From Flavobacterium daejeonense DSM 17708 (GTDB lineage Bacteria > Bacteroidota > Bacteroidia > Flavobacteriales > Flavobacteriaceae), in assembly GCF_000425425.1 (NCBI RefSeq), contig NZ_AUDK01000006.1:119830-183829 (forward strand): a stretch of DNA of 64,000 nt. Reading direction: 5' to 3'. Positions 19,843 to 30,570 of this stretch are shown here, piece by piece. Position 1 is the first letter of the stretch. Every line of letters begins with the position of its first letter. The notes under the pieces are model-generated. The model was not told where the DNA came from. It saw only the letters and a program-made list of their open reading frames with translations, and searched no databases. Position numbers and translations under genes: made by a program.

Positions 19843-20094
19843 TTTTTTTATTTTTATTATTATTTTGAATTGATATTTTACTCTGAATAGTTTTCAGCGG
19901 CTCTGTTGCAAGCTTTATTGTTTATAGTCTGTCTTTTGCTTGTTCGACTTTTGTATTGTAGGTATTCTATTTGTTAGGTTATATTGATTTGGTTGTCAAT
20001 GATAGTGGTGAGTTAAAATTGCAATAATGTTCGTAGCTATTTTATCTTTTTCTTTTAGGTTTAGTGGTTCATTTTAGAACAATTTATGTACGAT

Positions 20095-23000
20095 TTACAA
20101 TTTAAATTCTGCTGCGTTGATAAGCCTAATTCCATCAATGTCAAACATTGGGTTTTCTGCAACAAATACTGGTGCATCAGAGATTTTACCTTTAAAATTT
20201 TGAAGAGCCTTAAAATCTTGTAATTTAAAATTGTCATGAGTCTCAAATTCCAGCACAAGGAGCTTTGACGCATTCTTTTTCGATATGATAATATCTGTTT
20301 GTGAAAACAACAAAATTCTTCCATTTTCTTGCGGATCATTGGCAGCGGGACAGCTGAATGAAACAAAATTTTTGGTGCCATTTTTGTCCATAATCGTTGA
20401 AACACCATCATCATCGTTAATATAAATCACAAAAAACAACTTATTTGAAACAGGGCCATTATACTGGATTCGATAAGTATCTTTTTGACATTGTATTGAT
20501 ATTTCCCTTGGGCTGTAAATTGGGAAAATAATAGGGTCAGTAATGGGTGACAGATTGGTTCCTGTTAAATCACGTTGCACTGTTACGTTTTGCCCTTGTA
20601 CGATATCAAATCCGTGACCTTCGCTAATTTTTACACAAGATAGTTTTACAAACATTGATTCGGCTTCAATGAAATTTCCCAGAGGTAATATAACCTGCCA
20701 CTTCCTGATTAAGGAATTATAGAATGGTGTACATAAAAGCACTTCATAGTCTTGTCCCTCAATATGATAGTTTTGGATTGCCTCATCAGCCAAGTATTTT
20801 TTAAATAATGGTTTGTCGAGATCCGTATTATCGAGCATGTTTTTCAATGTCTGGTTCGTAAAATCAGTTTTACTTAGTTTTGTAATATCATCACCTATCA
20901 AAGAAACTTTTCCAAAAGTGGGGTCGAGAATGATGTTCTGATTGTCGCGAACGATGTTCCGAATTATTATACCAAGCTTATTATGCCCTTCCATCATGAA
21001 ATCTGCATCCATGGTAATTCTTACAAGCGACTGTGTCTTGGTCTTTTTAAATTTTTTGATCTCTTTATCATGCCAAGATTCGTCTTTGGTATACATAAGT
21101 AGTACGTCAGCCTCAATTACGGGTTTTAAGGGACGGGTGTTATTTGGTATCGTTATATCAAAGACACTACCCGTAGTACCAAGACTAAATTCAGATTCAA
21201 CTTTTGGAAAATAAGCCTGATATGGTGAAGATGCAAACAGCTTTACCCGTTTCTTTGCTGAATAGGGATGGCGATTGTCAGTTACAAAAATATAGCTACC
21301 CGCACGTTCAAGGTTAATTTTACAATTTGAACCATGCTGATAAAGTAGATGTAGGATTTCTTGTGATATCTCAATGTCCTTGACTGAAATGTCAGGATTA
21401 ATATAATTGGTTAGGGATCTGATCTTTTTTTCTCCCCTCATAATATCGAAACAATTTTCATCACGGTTAAAAACAATTTGAAGTTCAAACTGCTCAGCTT
21501 GTTCCCCAAGGAAAACATCATTCATATAGAGACATAATTCCGATCCTGAACTTCTGACAATAAGTTTTTCTTTGTCATTTAGCATGAGCGACATAAAGAT
21601 GCTGTCATCCGCAAGCTTGAGCGATTGGGAAGCCATGAGAGAAATTTTTACCTTTTCAGGAAATATGGAGGTTCTTAGTTCCCCTTTATAATCTACATTA
21701 CCTTCGGTAGTCAGGAAAGTTTCGTAAGGATACTCATCAAACATAAGATCGTACGAACTCATGCCTTTTCTGAGTTTCCGTTTTAAAAGCTTGGAATAAT
21801 CACTTTGGTTAAGATTAAGTACGGTCGTTTCCTCTATATATTTCAGAGACTTCCAGGTATTACTTTCATCCATTTCAATTGGAAGGAACCAGTAGTTTTT
21901 AGCCGGGTCTTTCGCAGGATTTCTGCTGGCTTCAAAAGCGAAGTTAGGAACAATACTGATTTCCGGTACTTTCGGTTTGTCTACACAGGATATTTTCAGA
22001 GGAGTTGAATTGTATCGTTTGATTTCATCTATACCAAATGCTTTATCAGCCACATAAATATTAAAGTTAAAAATCCCCTGCGGAATGTGGCTATACAATA
22101 CTTCGTCATTCAAAAGCAATTGTGAGGAGTTGGTACCCTTACTGAAACGAAGCTCAAGTTTTGATGATTCGGTATCATCATAAAACGGATATCGCTTACT
22201 AAACTCATAAACCTCCTTAAATTGTGTTTTAGGCAACTGCAAGAGGGTATATAAGTCATTTGGAACAAATAGTAATTTCTTTCCTCGTGGGTCGGCAAGA
22301 TAATCTACTGTTGTTCGTCTATTGGCACGTTCAGGCAATGTATTGGCATTACGCTTTTCCATTCTGATGCATCTGTATACAAATTCATCACGTGTAAGCT
22401 GTGCTTCGCCTTCCATCTTGATCAATTCCGGTGATTGATAACCTAAGATCCGGATATCTTCAAGTTTGATGGATGGCGGGTAAATAAATCTTTTTTCCTT
22501 CTTTTCATTGTCTATACGGTTTAAGACAATATGGTTTCCATTGTCTACAAAACCAGTGTTTTTATCGCCAAATTTCTTTTTACCTATAATGTCAACCGAC
22601 TTTATTGGAAGCTCAGTCGCAGAATGAAAGTAAGGTGTAACTGGCTTGGTGGTTATTGTATGTTTTTCCAATTCCACCTGACTAGAAATATAATCTTCCA
22701 CTGTCATCGTATATTTCTGTTCAGGCTTTCCAGCAATTTCTGCGGCAATAGGCATATAATGTTCAAGATAAGAGACAGTTCTCAGTAAAAAATAATAGTC
22801 ACGGCCCGCAATGAGCTGAGTTTGGGTATCATTCAGAAGGCTTTCCGTAATAGAGAAGAACTCTTGGTTTATGAATACATCTTCACACTCTGTTGTAGCG
22901 GCCCGATATTCTGTTCCGACTTCCATTTTCGGTTTGTTTTGGTTTTTGGATTCGGTTTCTTCCAACTTCGCATTCGCATTACGGTTTACTAAAAGGTTGT

Positions 23001-24213
23001 CACCACGCCAGGCTAGCAACACATTATTACGGTAGGCTTTTTTTTCTGGTGTCCGACCCGCATCGTCTTGGGTAATGATTTCAGACCGTGCCATTAAAGT
23101 GCCTGAAGTAGTGTATTCATAATACTTTTTCTGATTTGTAAAAATGTATTCTATTTTATGAAAGCTAAGAGATCGGTATGAATCGCTAAAAACAACAGCA
23201 TTATACCCTTTGATTCCGGGGTCGTCAAAAGGATCGTGAAGTTCTCCTGGTATCTCTTCACCCTTCTCATTTTTTTTGGGGCCGTATAACACATTGAGAT
23301 ATATCCCGTCAGGATGCGGCTGTTTTTTCTCAAGATAAGCTTTGTATAAATCATGAAAAGTTGGTACTACTTCTTTAAAATCGCTTTTAGAGAAAAAGAC
23401 TTTCTTCAAACCATTATAGTATTTGCCCTCTTTTTTTAACAGTCTGTATTTTGCAATACTTAATTCTATATCAGGAATTTTAATTGCAGGAATCTCGGTT
23501 ATTACTTCAACCTGATAGGATAAGTCGTCTGTACTTCCGAGCATTTTATCGGCATCTAGGTTAAATTCCCTTACGATACCAAAATGTTGCTCTGCCAACA
23601 ACGGCTCATTCATAATATTGGCATAAACCACACGAAAATCCAATGGCTCTTCCTCTTTTCTTCGAAGAGAATCCTGTTGCTCACGAAATTTGGCATACTT
23701 TTTATTCGATTGTAAAATACTGTTATAGTGGCTTGCCTTTCCATCTGTATTAATTAAATCACCATCTATTTGGAATAGGGGTATTTCTTCTCCCTCAGTC
23801 CGGATTTTAAACACTTTCGTTTCTAAGGGTGCTAACATTCCAAGCGGGCTACTTTCTGTAGTGTGAGCACGTCTTTGTCCATCAACTGTTGGTGTGTTAG
23901 TTTTTACAACATTGGCAAAGTTAAAATAACCTTCCAATCTATGACTCTGATCCGCAGGATCAGTCTCAGATGGACGTGGACGTACATATAATTTCACCTT
24001 ACCACTTTCATACAATAGATTGAACTGATAATTATTAATACTTCTAATAAAATCACTAAAATCTTCAGTACTAACCTTAAAATTTGAGTCGCGAAAAACA
24101 TATGATTTCTCAAATTGCCTTACTGACACCGAAACCTTAAATACTGCTTCGTATGTGTTCCCATTTAGTTTTACGCCATGGGGAATAATATCAAATCTTG
24201 GAATGAGTATCAT
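20095..24213 (-). CDS. Giant protein of unknown function (1372 residues)
   Basis: I do not recognise this protein. It has no signal peptide and starts MILIPRFDIIPHGVKLNG. Most of its length appears to be beta-strand segments separated by charged loops, with repeated aromatic/valine alternation and no coiled coil. A charged stretch (QQDSLRRKEEEPLDFRVVY) lies near residue 190. Only 11 nt separate its start from the stop of the upstream 1714-residue gene, so they are probably co-transcribed and may form a complex. G+C looks higher than in the NRPS region, suggesting horizontal transfer. A scaffold, surface or toxin-like role cannot be distinguished from sequence. Confidence 0.8.
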   Translation of the reverse strand: MILIPRFDIIPHGVKLNGNTYEAVFKVSVSVRQFEKSYVFRDSNFKVSTEDFSDFIRSINNYQFNLLYESGKVKLYVRPRPSETDPADQSHRLEGYFNFANVVKTNTPTVDGQRRAHTTESSPLGMLAPLETKVFKIRTEGEEIPLFQIDGDLINTDGKASHYNSILQSNKKYAKFREQQDSLRRKEEEPLDFRVVYANIMNEPLLAEQHFGIVREFNLDADKMLGSTDDLSYQVEVITEIPAIKIPDIELSIAKYRLLKKEGKYYNGLKKVFFSKSDFKEVVPTFHDLYKAYLEKKQPHPDGIYLNVLYGPKKNEKGEEIPGELHDPFDDPGIKGYNAVVFSDSYRSLSFHKIEYIFTNQKKYYEYTTSGTLMARSEIITQDDAGRTPEKKAYRNNVLLAWRGDNLLVNRNANAKLEETESKNQNKPKMEVGTEYRAATTECEDVFINQEFFSITESLLNDTQTQLIAGRDYYFLLRTVSYLEHYMPIAAEIAGKPEQKYTMTVEDYISSQVELEKHTITTKPVTPYFHSATELPIKSVDIIGKKKFGDKNTGFVDNGNHIVLNRIDNEKKEKRFIYPPSIKLEDIRILGYQSPELIKMEGEAQLTRDEFVYRCIRMEKRNANTLPERANRRTTVDYLADPRGKKLLFVPNDLYTLLQLPKTQFKEVYEFSKRYPFYDDTESSKLELRFSKGTNSSQLLLNDEVLYSHIPQGIFNFNIYVADKAFGIDEIKRYNSTPLKISCVDKPKVPEISIVPNFAFEASRNPAKDPAKNYWFLPIEMDESNTWKSLKYIEETTVLNLNQSDYSKLLKRKLRKGMSSYDLMFDEYPYETFLTTEGNVDYKGELRTSIFPEKVKISLMASQSLKLADDSIFMSLMLNDKEKLIVRSSGSELCLYMNDVFLGEQAEQFELQIVFNRDENCFDIMRGEKKIRSLTNYINPDISVKDIEISQEILHLLYQHGSNCKINLERAGSYIFVTDNRHPYSAKKRVKLFASSPYQAYFPKVESEFSLGTTGSVFDITIPNNTRPLKPVIEADVLLMYTKDESWHDKEIKKFKKTKTQSLVRITMDADFMMEGHNKLGIIIRNIVRDNQNIILDPTFGKVSLIGDDITKLSKTDFTNQTLKNMLDNTDLDKPLFKKYLADEAIQNYHIEGQDYEVLLCTPFYNSLIRKWQVILPLGNFIEAESMFVKLSCVKISEGHGFDIVQGQNVTVQRDLTGTNLSPITDPIIFPIYSPREISIQCQKDTYRIQYNGPVSNKLFFVIYINDDDGVSTIMDKNGTKNFVSFSCPAANDPQENGRILLFSQTDIIISKKNASKLLVLEFETHDNFKLQDFKALQNFKGKISDAPVFVAENPMFDIDGIRLINAAEFKL

Positions 24214-24224
24214 AAACTAGGTTT

Positions 24225-27200
24225 TTAAGCATTATAAAAATAAGAAGCATAGTATTCATTAGCAGGTATATCCCTGGCGATTTTTTTTGAAAGCTCGCAA
24301 GGATTTTTAGTATTAACGATATCTATTGTATAAATATCTTTCTGGCTGCTATGATCAACCTCTAGGGTATACCTTCCAGCCTTATAATCTTTCAGTTTTG
24401 CATTGATTTCAAACAGGTTACGGCTTATCTGAGATATTATATTTCTTGGAGTAACATCGTCCCCCATAATATCTCTCAGGATGGCTACTGGCTTTACGTC
24501 GTTCGTCGTGGCAATAATAAGTAATAAGGATTCGTCGTCATAATAAACTTCCTTACTTGAATTATTATTTAAATAAGTCCCGACCGATCTTATTCCATCT
24601 GGTCCCGATGATTGTGGATCTTTATTTGTTCTGGCACCCTTGAGTGTTTTCTTCATTTCGCATTCTACCGAAATTTCAAAGAAAGGACCAAATTTATGGC
24701 TCGCACGCACGCGGCACACTCCTTCCAATACTTCACTGGTACCTCCAAGTGCCATATAAAAAGAAAGGCTGGCAGAAAATAAGCCTAAAACCCTTAGCCT
24801 TCCCACGCATAATATATATGCCCTAAGATCAAATTGTCCGTCGTACTGTCTGATATAAATTCCGCCAACCATGTAAGCGGTTCCTTTAACAATAGTCAGG
24901 TTAAGATTAAAGATGGCTCCAAATTCAAGTACGACCTCCATACCCACAATCCCACGTTTAGGTTCCGCAATGATCTTAAAGTAACCTTGTCCGCCGAATA
25001 TAACCATGACGGTCAGTCCGAATTTGTTTAATTCATTACCAATCCCAAAGTGCATTTGCATTGATTTTTCCGGCTGGAAAGGCAATACCAACATCCCGCT
25101 TAAATTGAGATTAAAAAAGTTAAAATATCCAGCAGGAAAGTCAGGTATGGTGACACCGTATCCTATTTTGGCACCGTTGGCATCGATATCGAACACAAGA
25201 TTATCACTGATTGACTTAAGATATTCCTGGAAAGCCTGAAAAAATGCTAGGAAACCACCAAACTCAACGTTCTTGATTCTTACCGTAAAGTCGTCTTTGA
25301 CATCTGACCCTGTTACGAAACTGACCTTCTCAAAATCAATATATAATAATTGGAGCAACCCGAGTTTAAAAGCCCGCAGTGTAGTATCGGTAATCCATGT
25401 CTGCTTAGTAATGGATGGTGGTTTATTGATGGCTGTGATTGCGAATTCTATCTCATATTTCACAAAAACTTTCAGGTCGGTAATTCCTGGCTCAGGGATA
25501 AACTCTATCACACCGCCAAGCGAAGCCTTCCTGAATTTTTTCGTATACATCGTATACTCAAGTTTTTGTTTGCTGAGTTCCTTGATTTTTTTTACGAATG
25601 ACTCTATTCTCGAAACTTCTGCAGACAGTTTAAGGTATAACGGTGACGATTTACCATTACGAATAAATTCTGCCTTCATTTGCTCGCTTTTCTCTTTAAG
25701 GTCATCGAATAGCTTTTGCAATTGGTTGTTCAGGAAGTCACGTACCGTTTTCTCCGGATTTTTAATCTTTTCTTCATAAAACAGTAATAAAGTTTGAGCA
25801 TTATCATATTCAGCATAATATTTTCCCGCAAGGGCAGTATAGGCTCCGACCATAGACTTTATACTTTCTAACGGTACTCTTTCTTCAAATTTACGCAAGG
25901 CGTCACTTTTCGAAGCTATTTCCGCCAATTTGTCTTTTACACTGTTGAATGCATTAATAACAGCCGTATCTATATTTTTAGGTATTTCAATACCTTTAAT
26001 AGTCAACTTTAAGGAACTGATAAGCTGTTGCTCAATTATCTGTGTATTTTTTCGAAGGTCAGTAATTAAGACATTATCTACCAGCCCTGAGTCAATAAGG
26101 AACCGCTCATAATTTTCGCTTTGTAGATCTGTATAAAGTCGTTTATAGTTTTCATATACTTTTGCGAGTCGATAAATCGCGCCAATTGTTTTATCAATTT
26201 GATTGGGCTTTATATCTAACTTAGCGAGAGCTTCTTCAATAACTTTAGGAATAAATTTTACCGTATCGGTCAACTGATCAGCTAATAATTTTTGTTTGCT
26301 TTTGACAAATGTGCGTGAAAATGCCAGTGACTCCTGCATGCCTTGCACGGCTGCATTATAATAGGAAAGGTATCTCTCGTCAATTTCCCTGGCAAAGCTC
26401 GAAGCTGTATTTATGGCATTTTCAATCCTATTATCTGGTTTGATATGATTAATAAACTCTGCCGTATAGAAAGCCTTCAGCAGTTCCTTGATCTGCCTTT
26501 CACTGTATATGTCATGGTGGTCGTAAACAGTCACTAGGAAATTTTTGAAAGCAATAGTATCCGGCTTCGTAATAAAAGTATCAATAGCTACAAGGATGCT
26601 TCTCGATACAACGGGATTGATATTTTTGAGCTTAGTCAGTATTACCTCAACACATTCTTTGGAATATTGTTGATACTCGGTTGTGTAACTTTGTAATGCT
26701 TTACTTTGATCCTCAAAGAAAAAAAGCATGTTCGACTGTTCTATATAGGTATCAAGCCATTCCCTAACACCATTTTTAGCAAGTGACTCTAATTCATCCT
26801 TAGCAGCCTTAATTTTTTCGGCATAATCTTTTACTTCTGCAACTGCTTTATCGTACTCTGCAATCCAGGCCTCCGCCAATTCCTTATACTCCTGTGCTAA
26901 CTGCGTAATTCTAGCTATCGTCTGCTCCATTTCTTTTGCAAATTCCAGGACGGGAATGTCTCCTACAGGCATAAATTCCTGTAGAATATCGAGCATTGAA
27001 ATACCTAATATTTCCGCATCAAGTTCTTTAAATATGGAAACAGCTGGTATGGCCGGCAGCGTATTTACTTTACTGATTCCATGAACATCAGTTAAAATGA
27101 TAGCCTTATCATTATGTGATTCATTAAAACTGATACTATTGTCCAGTGCCGATACATGCGATATCTTTATCCCCGGATTAACCATCGCCCCTGAACTCTT

Positions 27201-29369
27201 ATAATTCCCGGTGAAGAAATTGTCGATGGGAGTAACTAATTTAAAGAAAATATAAGCATTATTTAAATCGTTCGCATCATAGTCTTCCAGTTCATCTTGG
27301 CTGTCACGATATTTGTCGTAATAGGAAACCCAATAGTATTCGTTTTGCCCTCTTATTTGGTCAACTTGAGAAATAGTTACATTAGCTTTTTTAAGCGTTG
27401 GCACTAAAGGGAAATAGCTAAGGTAATAATCAATTGGTTCTCCGTCGGGAGCTTTTAGTAAAAGGTTTTGCTCCGCATTTAGCAAAATGGCCTCAGTCTT
27501 AAAGGTTGCATTTGTCGAAGATTTACTAATTTTTGGTGACTTTCCCTCCTTTAGTTTATTGATTTTTGCATAAGTAACGTCTGCTCTTATGATATTCTTA
27601 TAAACGTCCGAATATACATTTATATGTGCGTTTATCTTATCAATAAGTGACCCAAGTTTACCCACTTCAGCAGGCAAACTTGAAAATGTTTTGATCATCT
27701 TAAATTTATAAAGAACTGGATTTTCCGGACAATCAGCAACTGGAGGATCCCCATTATAAGCTTCGTTCCTGTATGGGTTGAGAAAACCTATAAATTTTAT
27801 GCCAACAGATTTCCCAGTTTTGATTACTTCTCTTATGCCTTCATATTCATATATATAAGGCTCTGCTGAAGTAATTTCATATCGTTCTGCTGGAATAAAT
27901 ATAATTTTTGACTTAAACTTGTGTTCTACACCATTTTTATCAATACCAATATATTCAAAATCCAAAAGTTTATCAGATTCCAATTGAGTGGAACCATCTT
28001 GATTTTCTTTAGGTTTTGCAACAAGATAGCATTCACTTTTTGTAGATGAATCTTCCTTAATATCGAATGGTGTAAAGTATGCCCCTTCAGTCTGAGGTAT
28101 TATCTTAACAAATGGCAGCTTGCTTTTTGTTTCCTCAGCATCATAATTTTTCTCCTTTTCAGCGTAAGCCACATGGTAAAGTTTCGGTAGGAAAGAAACT
28201 CCGGCCTTAAAGTCTCGTGGTGCGACGATGGAAATTAGTAATTTAAGACCGGTAAATACATCAACTGCACGATATGTCACTCGGGTAAAATTGTCGCGAC
28301 CGTCTTTTATGATTTGGTCCCATGCGGCCAATGCATGTTCAGCAGTCGGATCATCATGTTTATATTTCAGGCTGGTAGTACCACCACGTGCCGAAATCAT
28401 AAAATAATCGGAAATTACATCCCTATCATACTCTGGAAGCATTGTTAAACCATTCAAATCATAACGTTGTATGGGGGCAGGAAGCAGTTCTGTTTTGTCG
28501 TCAATGTCACATTCCTGTCCAATATATTTGACAATTTTAAATCTTGGCGGCGAGATGTTCTGGCGAAGATCCTTAAACACAAGTGTATTCTGCCACGGTG
28601 ATATAATTTCAATCTGACCGTTCTTCTTCCGTTTGTCTATGTGATGGATTTGCGGTGCATTATTTTTAAGGAATATGTAATCTCCTTGAAGCCGCATTAG
28701 TTTTTTCTCGTCCGTTTCGTCAGAAAGGGCTATTGGACTTAAAAACATCTTGTAAGGAATTTCAAAAGTAGTTAAGGGAACATTATTTGGCAAATAACGC
28801 TCCGGGGCATTGTCATACATCCAGCCATCCCCAAATGCTGTACTTAGTTTAGGCAAAGTAGCTTCATAATCAGGTTGTTCTGGATTATCTGCTTTTGCGA
28901 AATCATCAATTGTAAGCATATCCCAACCGATCCAATTGATCAGACTCTCTGGAGTGAGATCCATATCCAAATTTTCTGGTAACTTAAAGCCTAACCAAGA
29001 ACTTTTTGCCAAAAACGATTTTTGTTTTTTAAAATCCTTCCACTCGTTAGGAACATCAACTAGCAGTCCTTCTGCAATATGTTGTCGCGGAACCTGAATC
29101 AATATGTAGCAAGGCTCTTTTCCAGTACTCTTGATATTTCTGCCGCTCAACTTGGCATTATAAAAATAGTACTTGAAGTGCATCAGATCCTGGCAACGAA
29201 ACAATTCGCAACTGAATGCTGGTGTTTTCTCACCAAGGGATCGAATACCAAGTGCTTCGCTAACAAGCTGTACCGCCGGGTCACCCAAAACAATACTTCC
29301 TATCCAAAATAATGAACTCTTTTTAATAAACTCTCTACGGGAATTCTCTTGTATTTCGTTGTAATCCAT
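24225..29369 (-). CDS. Giant Tat-signal-like protein with long central coiled coil (1714 residues), function unknown
   Basis: I do not recognise the family. The N-terminus has a twin-arginine-like pattern (SRREFIKK at residues 10-17, then the hydrophobic SSLFWIGSIVLG), suggesting Tat-dependent export, although the hydrophobic core is short. Residues 50-790 look like mixed beta structure. About 800-1275 is a long helical, heptad-like region rich in Glu, Lys, Ala and Leu (for example AEAWIAEYDKAVAEVKDYAE). About 1275-1590 consists of alternating amphipathic strands rich in Gly, Phe and Leu, resembling a beta-sheet groove or barrel-like surface. A short charged tail follows. It sits 11 nt upstream of the 1372-residue gene. 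No promoter was identified. Confidence 0.82.
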   Translation of the reverse strand: MDYNEIQENSRREFIKKSSLFWIGSIVLGDPAVQLVSEALGIRSLGEKTPAFSCELFRCQDLMHFKYYFYNAKLSGRNIKSTGKEPCYILIQVPRQHIAEGLLVDVPNEWKDFKKQKSFLAKSSWLGFKLPENLDMDLTPESLINWIGWDMLTIDDFAKADNPEQPDYEATLPKLSTAFGDGWMYDNAPERYLPNNVPLTTFEIPYKMFLSPIALSDETDEKKLMRLQGDYIFLKNNAPQIHHIDKRKKNGQIEIISPWQNTLVFKDLRQNISPPRFKIVKYIGQECDIDDKTELLPAPIQRYDLNGLTMLPEYDRDVISDYFMISARGGTTSLKYKHDDPTAEHALAAWDQIIKDGRDNFTRVTYRAVDVFTGLKLLISIVAPRDFKAGVSFLPKLYHVAYAEKEKNYDAEETKSKLPFVKIIPQTEGAYFTPFDIKEDSSTKSECYLVAKPKENQDGSTQLESDKLLDFEYIGIDKNGVEHKFKSKIIFIPAERYEITSAEPYIYEYEGIREVIKTGKSVGIKFIGFLNPYRNEAYNGDPPVADCPENPVLYKFKMIKTFSSLPAEVGKLGSLIDKINAHINVYSDVYKNIIRADVTYAKINKLKEGKSPKISKSSTNATFKTEAILLNAEQNLLLKAPDGEPIDYYLSYFPLVPTLKKANVTISQVDQIRGQNEYYWVSYYDKYRDSQDELEDYDANDLNNAYIFFKLVTPIDNFFTGNYKSSGAMVNPGIKISHVSALDNSISFNESHNDKAIILTDVHGISKVNTLPAIPAVSIFKELDAEILGISMLDILQEFMPVGDIPVLEFAKEMEQTIARITQLAQEYKELAEAWIAEYDKAVAEVKDYAEKIKAAKDELESLAKNGVREWLDTYIEQSNMLFFFEDQSKALQSYTTEYQQYSKECVEVILTKLKNINPVVSRSILVAIDTFITKPDTIAFKNFLVTVYDHHDIYSERQIKELLKAFYTAEFINHIKPDNRIENAINTASSFAREIDERYLSYYNAAVQGMQESLAFSRTFVKSKQKLLADQLTDTVKFIPKVIEEALAKLDIKPNQIDKTIGAIYRLAKVYENYKRLYTDLQSENYERFLIDSGLVDNVLITDLRKNTQIIEQQLISSLKLTIKGIEIPKNIDTAVINAFNSVKDKLAEIASKSDALRKFEERVPLESIKSMVGAYTALAGKYYAEYDNAQTLLLFYEEKIKNPEKTVRDFLNNQLQKLFDDLKEKSEQMKAEFIRNGKSSPLYLKLSAEVSRIESFVKKIKELSKQKLEYTMYTKKFRKASLGGVIEFIPEPGITDLKVFVKYEIEFAITAINKPPSITKQTWITDTTLRAFKLGLLQLLYIDFEKVSFVTGSDVKDDFTVRIKNVEFGGFLAFFQAFQEYLKSISDNLVFDIDANGAKIGYGVTIPDFPAGYFNFFNLNLSGMLVLPFQPEKSMQMHFGIGNELNKFGLTVMVIFGGQGYFKIIAEPKRGIVGMEVVLEFGAIFNLNLTIVKGTAYMVGGIYIRQYDGQFDLRAYILCVGRLRVLGLFSASLSFYMALGGTSEVLEGVCRVRASHKFGPFFEISVECEMKKTLKGARTNKDPQSSGPDGIRSVGTYLNNNSSKEVYYDDESLLLIIATTNDVKPVAILRDIMGDDVTPRNIISQISRNLFEINAKLKDYKAGRYTLEVDHSSQKDIYTIDIVNTKNPCELSKKIARDIPANEYYASYFYNA

Positions 29370-30303
29370 AATTTAACAGTTTAAGTAGTGGATGCAAATA
29401 CCCCTGCTATTGGCGCAGATTTCTGAGTAATAAAAGTTCAATGAAAAGTAAAATGCATAAATCTTTTTCTTACTAATTAAACAATTAAGTAAATATATAA
29501 TATTTTTTTAACAATTTTATTTGTAAGAAAAAATAATAAATAAAAAATAGAGCTTCCTAAAATTGTCCCAACGAAAGGAATCGGAATTAGTTTAGTCAGA
29601 CATCATCATAGAACTATCTGTTTTGTCCTGATTTTTGAGAGATTTAAAAGGTGTTTGTAAGGGATTTATACCTTCCTTAAAAATAAGGTTCTATATTAAA
29701 AATGCTCTCATATTATTTTTTTAGCATTAATAAACTCTTTTTTATAAAGGTTTTTCAAGGGAATATTTTGACTCATTGTCATTTAATTATGGGGATTCAG
29801 ATTACACTTTTAAATTAATCAATCACGGCAGGAAGAATTGATACTATGTTGTATAAATTTAAATTGAACAATTTAATTATCTCAATTGAGAAAAGTGAAC
29901 CCAGTATTTATTTGGAATATAATTTCTAATTTGGAAAATATTCAGGGGTAACGATCTGAGTGACTTAAATAATAGCAGATGATAAAAACAAATGTGATAT
30001 AAAAATAATAAACCACATTGGACTTAATATCTTTTTTGCCACAAAAATCAATTTCCATTTTATTTGTAGTAGCTTGTTAAATCACTTAAAAGGTTTCAAA
30101 AATATTTGTCCTGTTTTATCTTAAAAAAACGTACTTTTGTCTATCAATTAATTATGAATTATCACGTAAATTTAAGCGGATTTAAACCAGTCTGAAACTT
30201 TCAATATTTATAAAAATGGCAAAAATTTTCATGGCACATCCGTGGCACAGCAGTTAAAAAATATTAGAAATGCAGTATAAAAGCGGGATGTGAAGGTTTT
30301 GTT
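29370..30303. other. Non-coding stretch left of the island, with a possible orphan promoter
   Basis: No gene of convincing length. TTTG at 30105-30108 and TACTTTTG at 30132-30139, separated by 23 nt, resemble the Bacteroidetes -33/-7 pair on the plus strand. What follows is only a 13-codon frame (ATG at 30154) and a second short frame. GGCACAtccGTGGCACA near 30230-30256 is a spaced direct repeat of the kind expected for recombinase arm binding. Together these suggest the right-hand end of an older integrated element. Confidence 0.4.
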
Positions 30304-30322
30304 CAAATCCCTCTTTCTCCGC
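30304..30322. repeat. Left attachment site (attL) of the 29.3-kb island
   Basis: CAAATCCCTCTTTCTCCGC occurs here and again at 59624-59642. It matches the T-loop and acceptor 3' strand of a typical serine-type tRNA. The base run upstream (GGTTTTG) cannot pair as a T-stem, so no intact tRNA is present at this copy. The recombinase gene starts about 250 nt to the right. Confidence 0.85.
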
Positions 30323-30344
30323 TGAAAGGTTAACAAACCTCATC

Positions 30345-30380
30345 AAAACGCTGTAAAACTTATGTTTTACGGCGTTTTTT
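30345..30380 (+). terminator. Strong rho-independent terminator
   Basis: AAAACGC-TGTAAAAC pairs with GTTTTAC-GGCGTTTT around a 4-nt loop, ending in six T. It follows the tRNA-tail repeat as a tRNA terminator would. Confidence 0.75.
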
Positions 30381-30423
30381 CATTAGTGGCTATACCAAAA
30401 AGTTCATAAAATGGTATTCTGTC

Positions 30424-30469
30424 AGTGACCTATTTAGTGACCTATTTTAATAAACCCAAATAGGTCACT
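30424..30469. promoter_or_regulatory. Probable recombinase arm-type sites, left end
   Basis: Two direct copies of AGTGACCTATTT at 30424 and 30436 are followed by an inverted copy (AATAGGTCACT, 30459-30469). The same tandem pair recurs at 59550-59575, just inside the right end. Symmetric placement next to both attachment sites fits integrase arm binding. Confidence 0.6.
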
Positions 30470-30570
30470 AAATTAAGCTGAAACACTTGTATAATAAGGT
30501 GTTCACGTTTTAAACATCTTGTTTCAAGTGATTTTTAAGGATAATTTTATAAACCTAAAGTCACCACATT

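Noticed and set aside
25273..25779. Plus-strand open frame of 168 codons
   Set aside because: It is antisense to the 1714-residue gene and its composition mirrors the sense codons. No motif, start context or promoter.
30240..30326. Possible complete tRNA ending at the left repeat
   Set aside because: Only the T-loop and acceptor 3' strand are present. No T-stem partner, anticodon arm or 5' acceptor strand can be found upstream.
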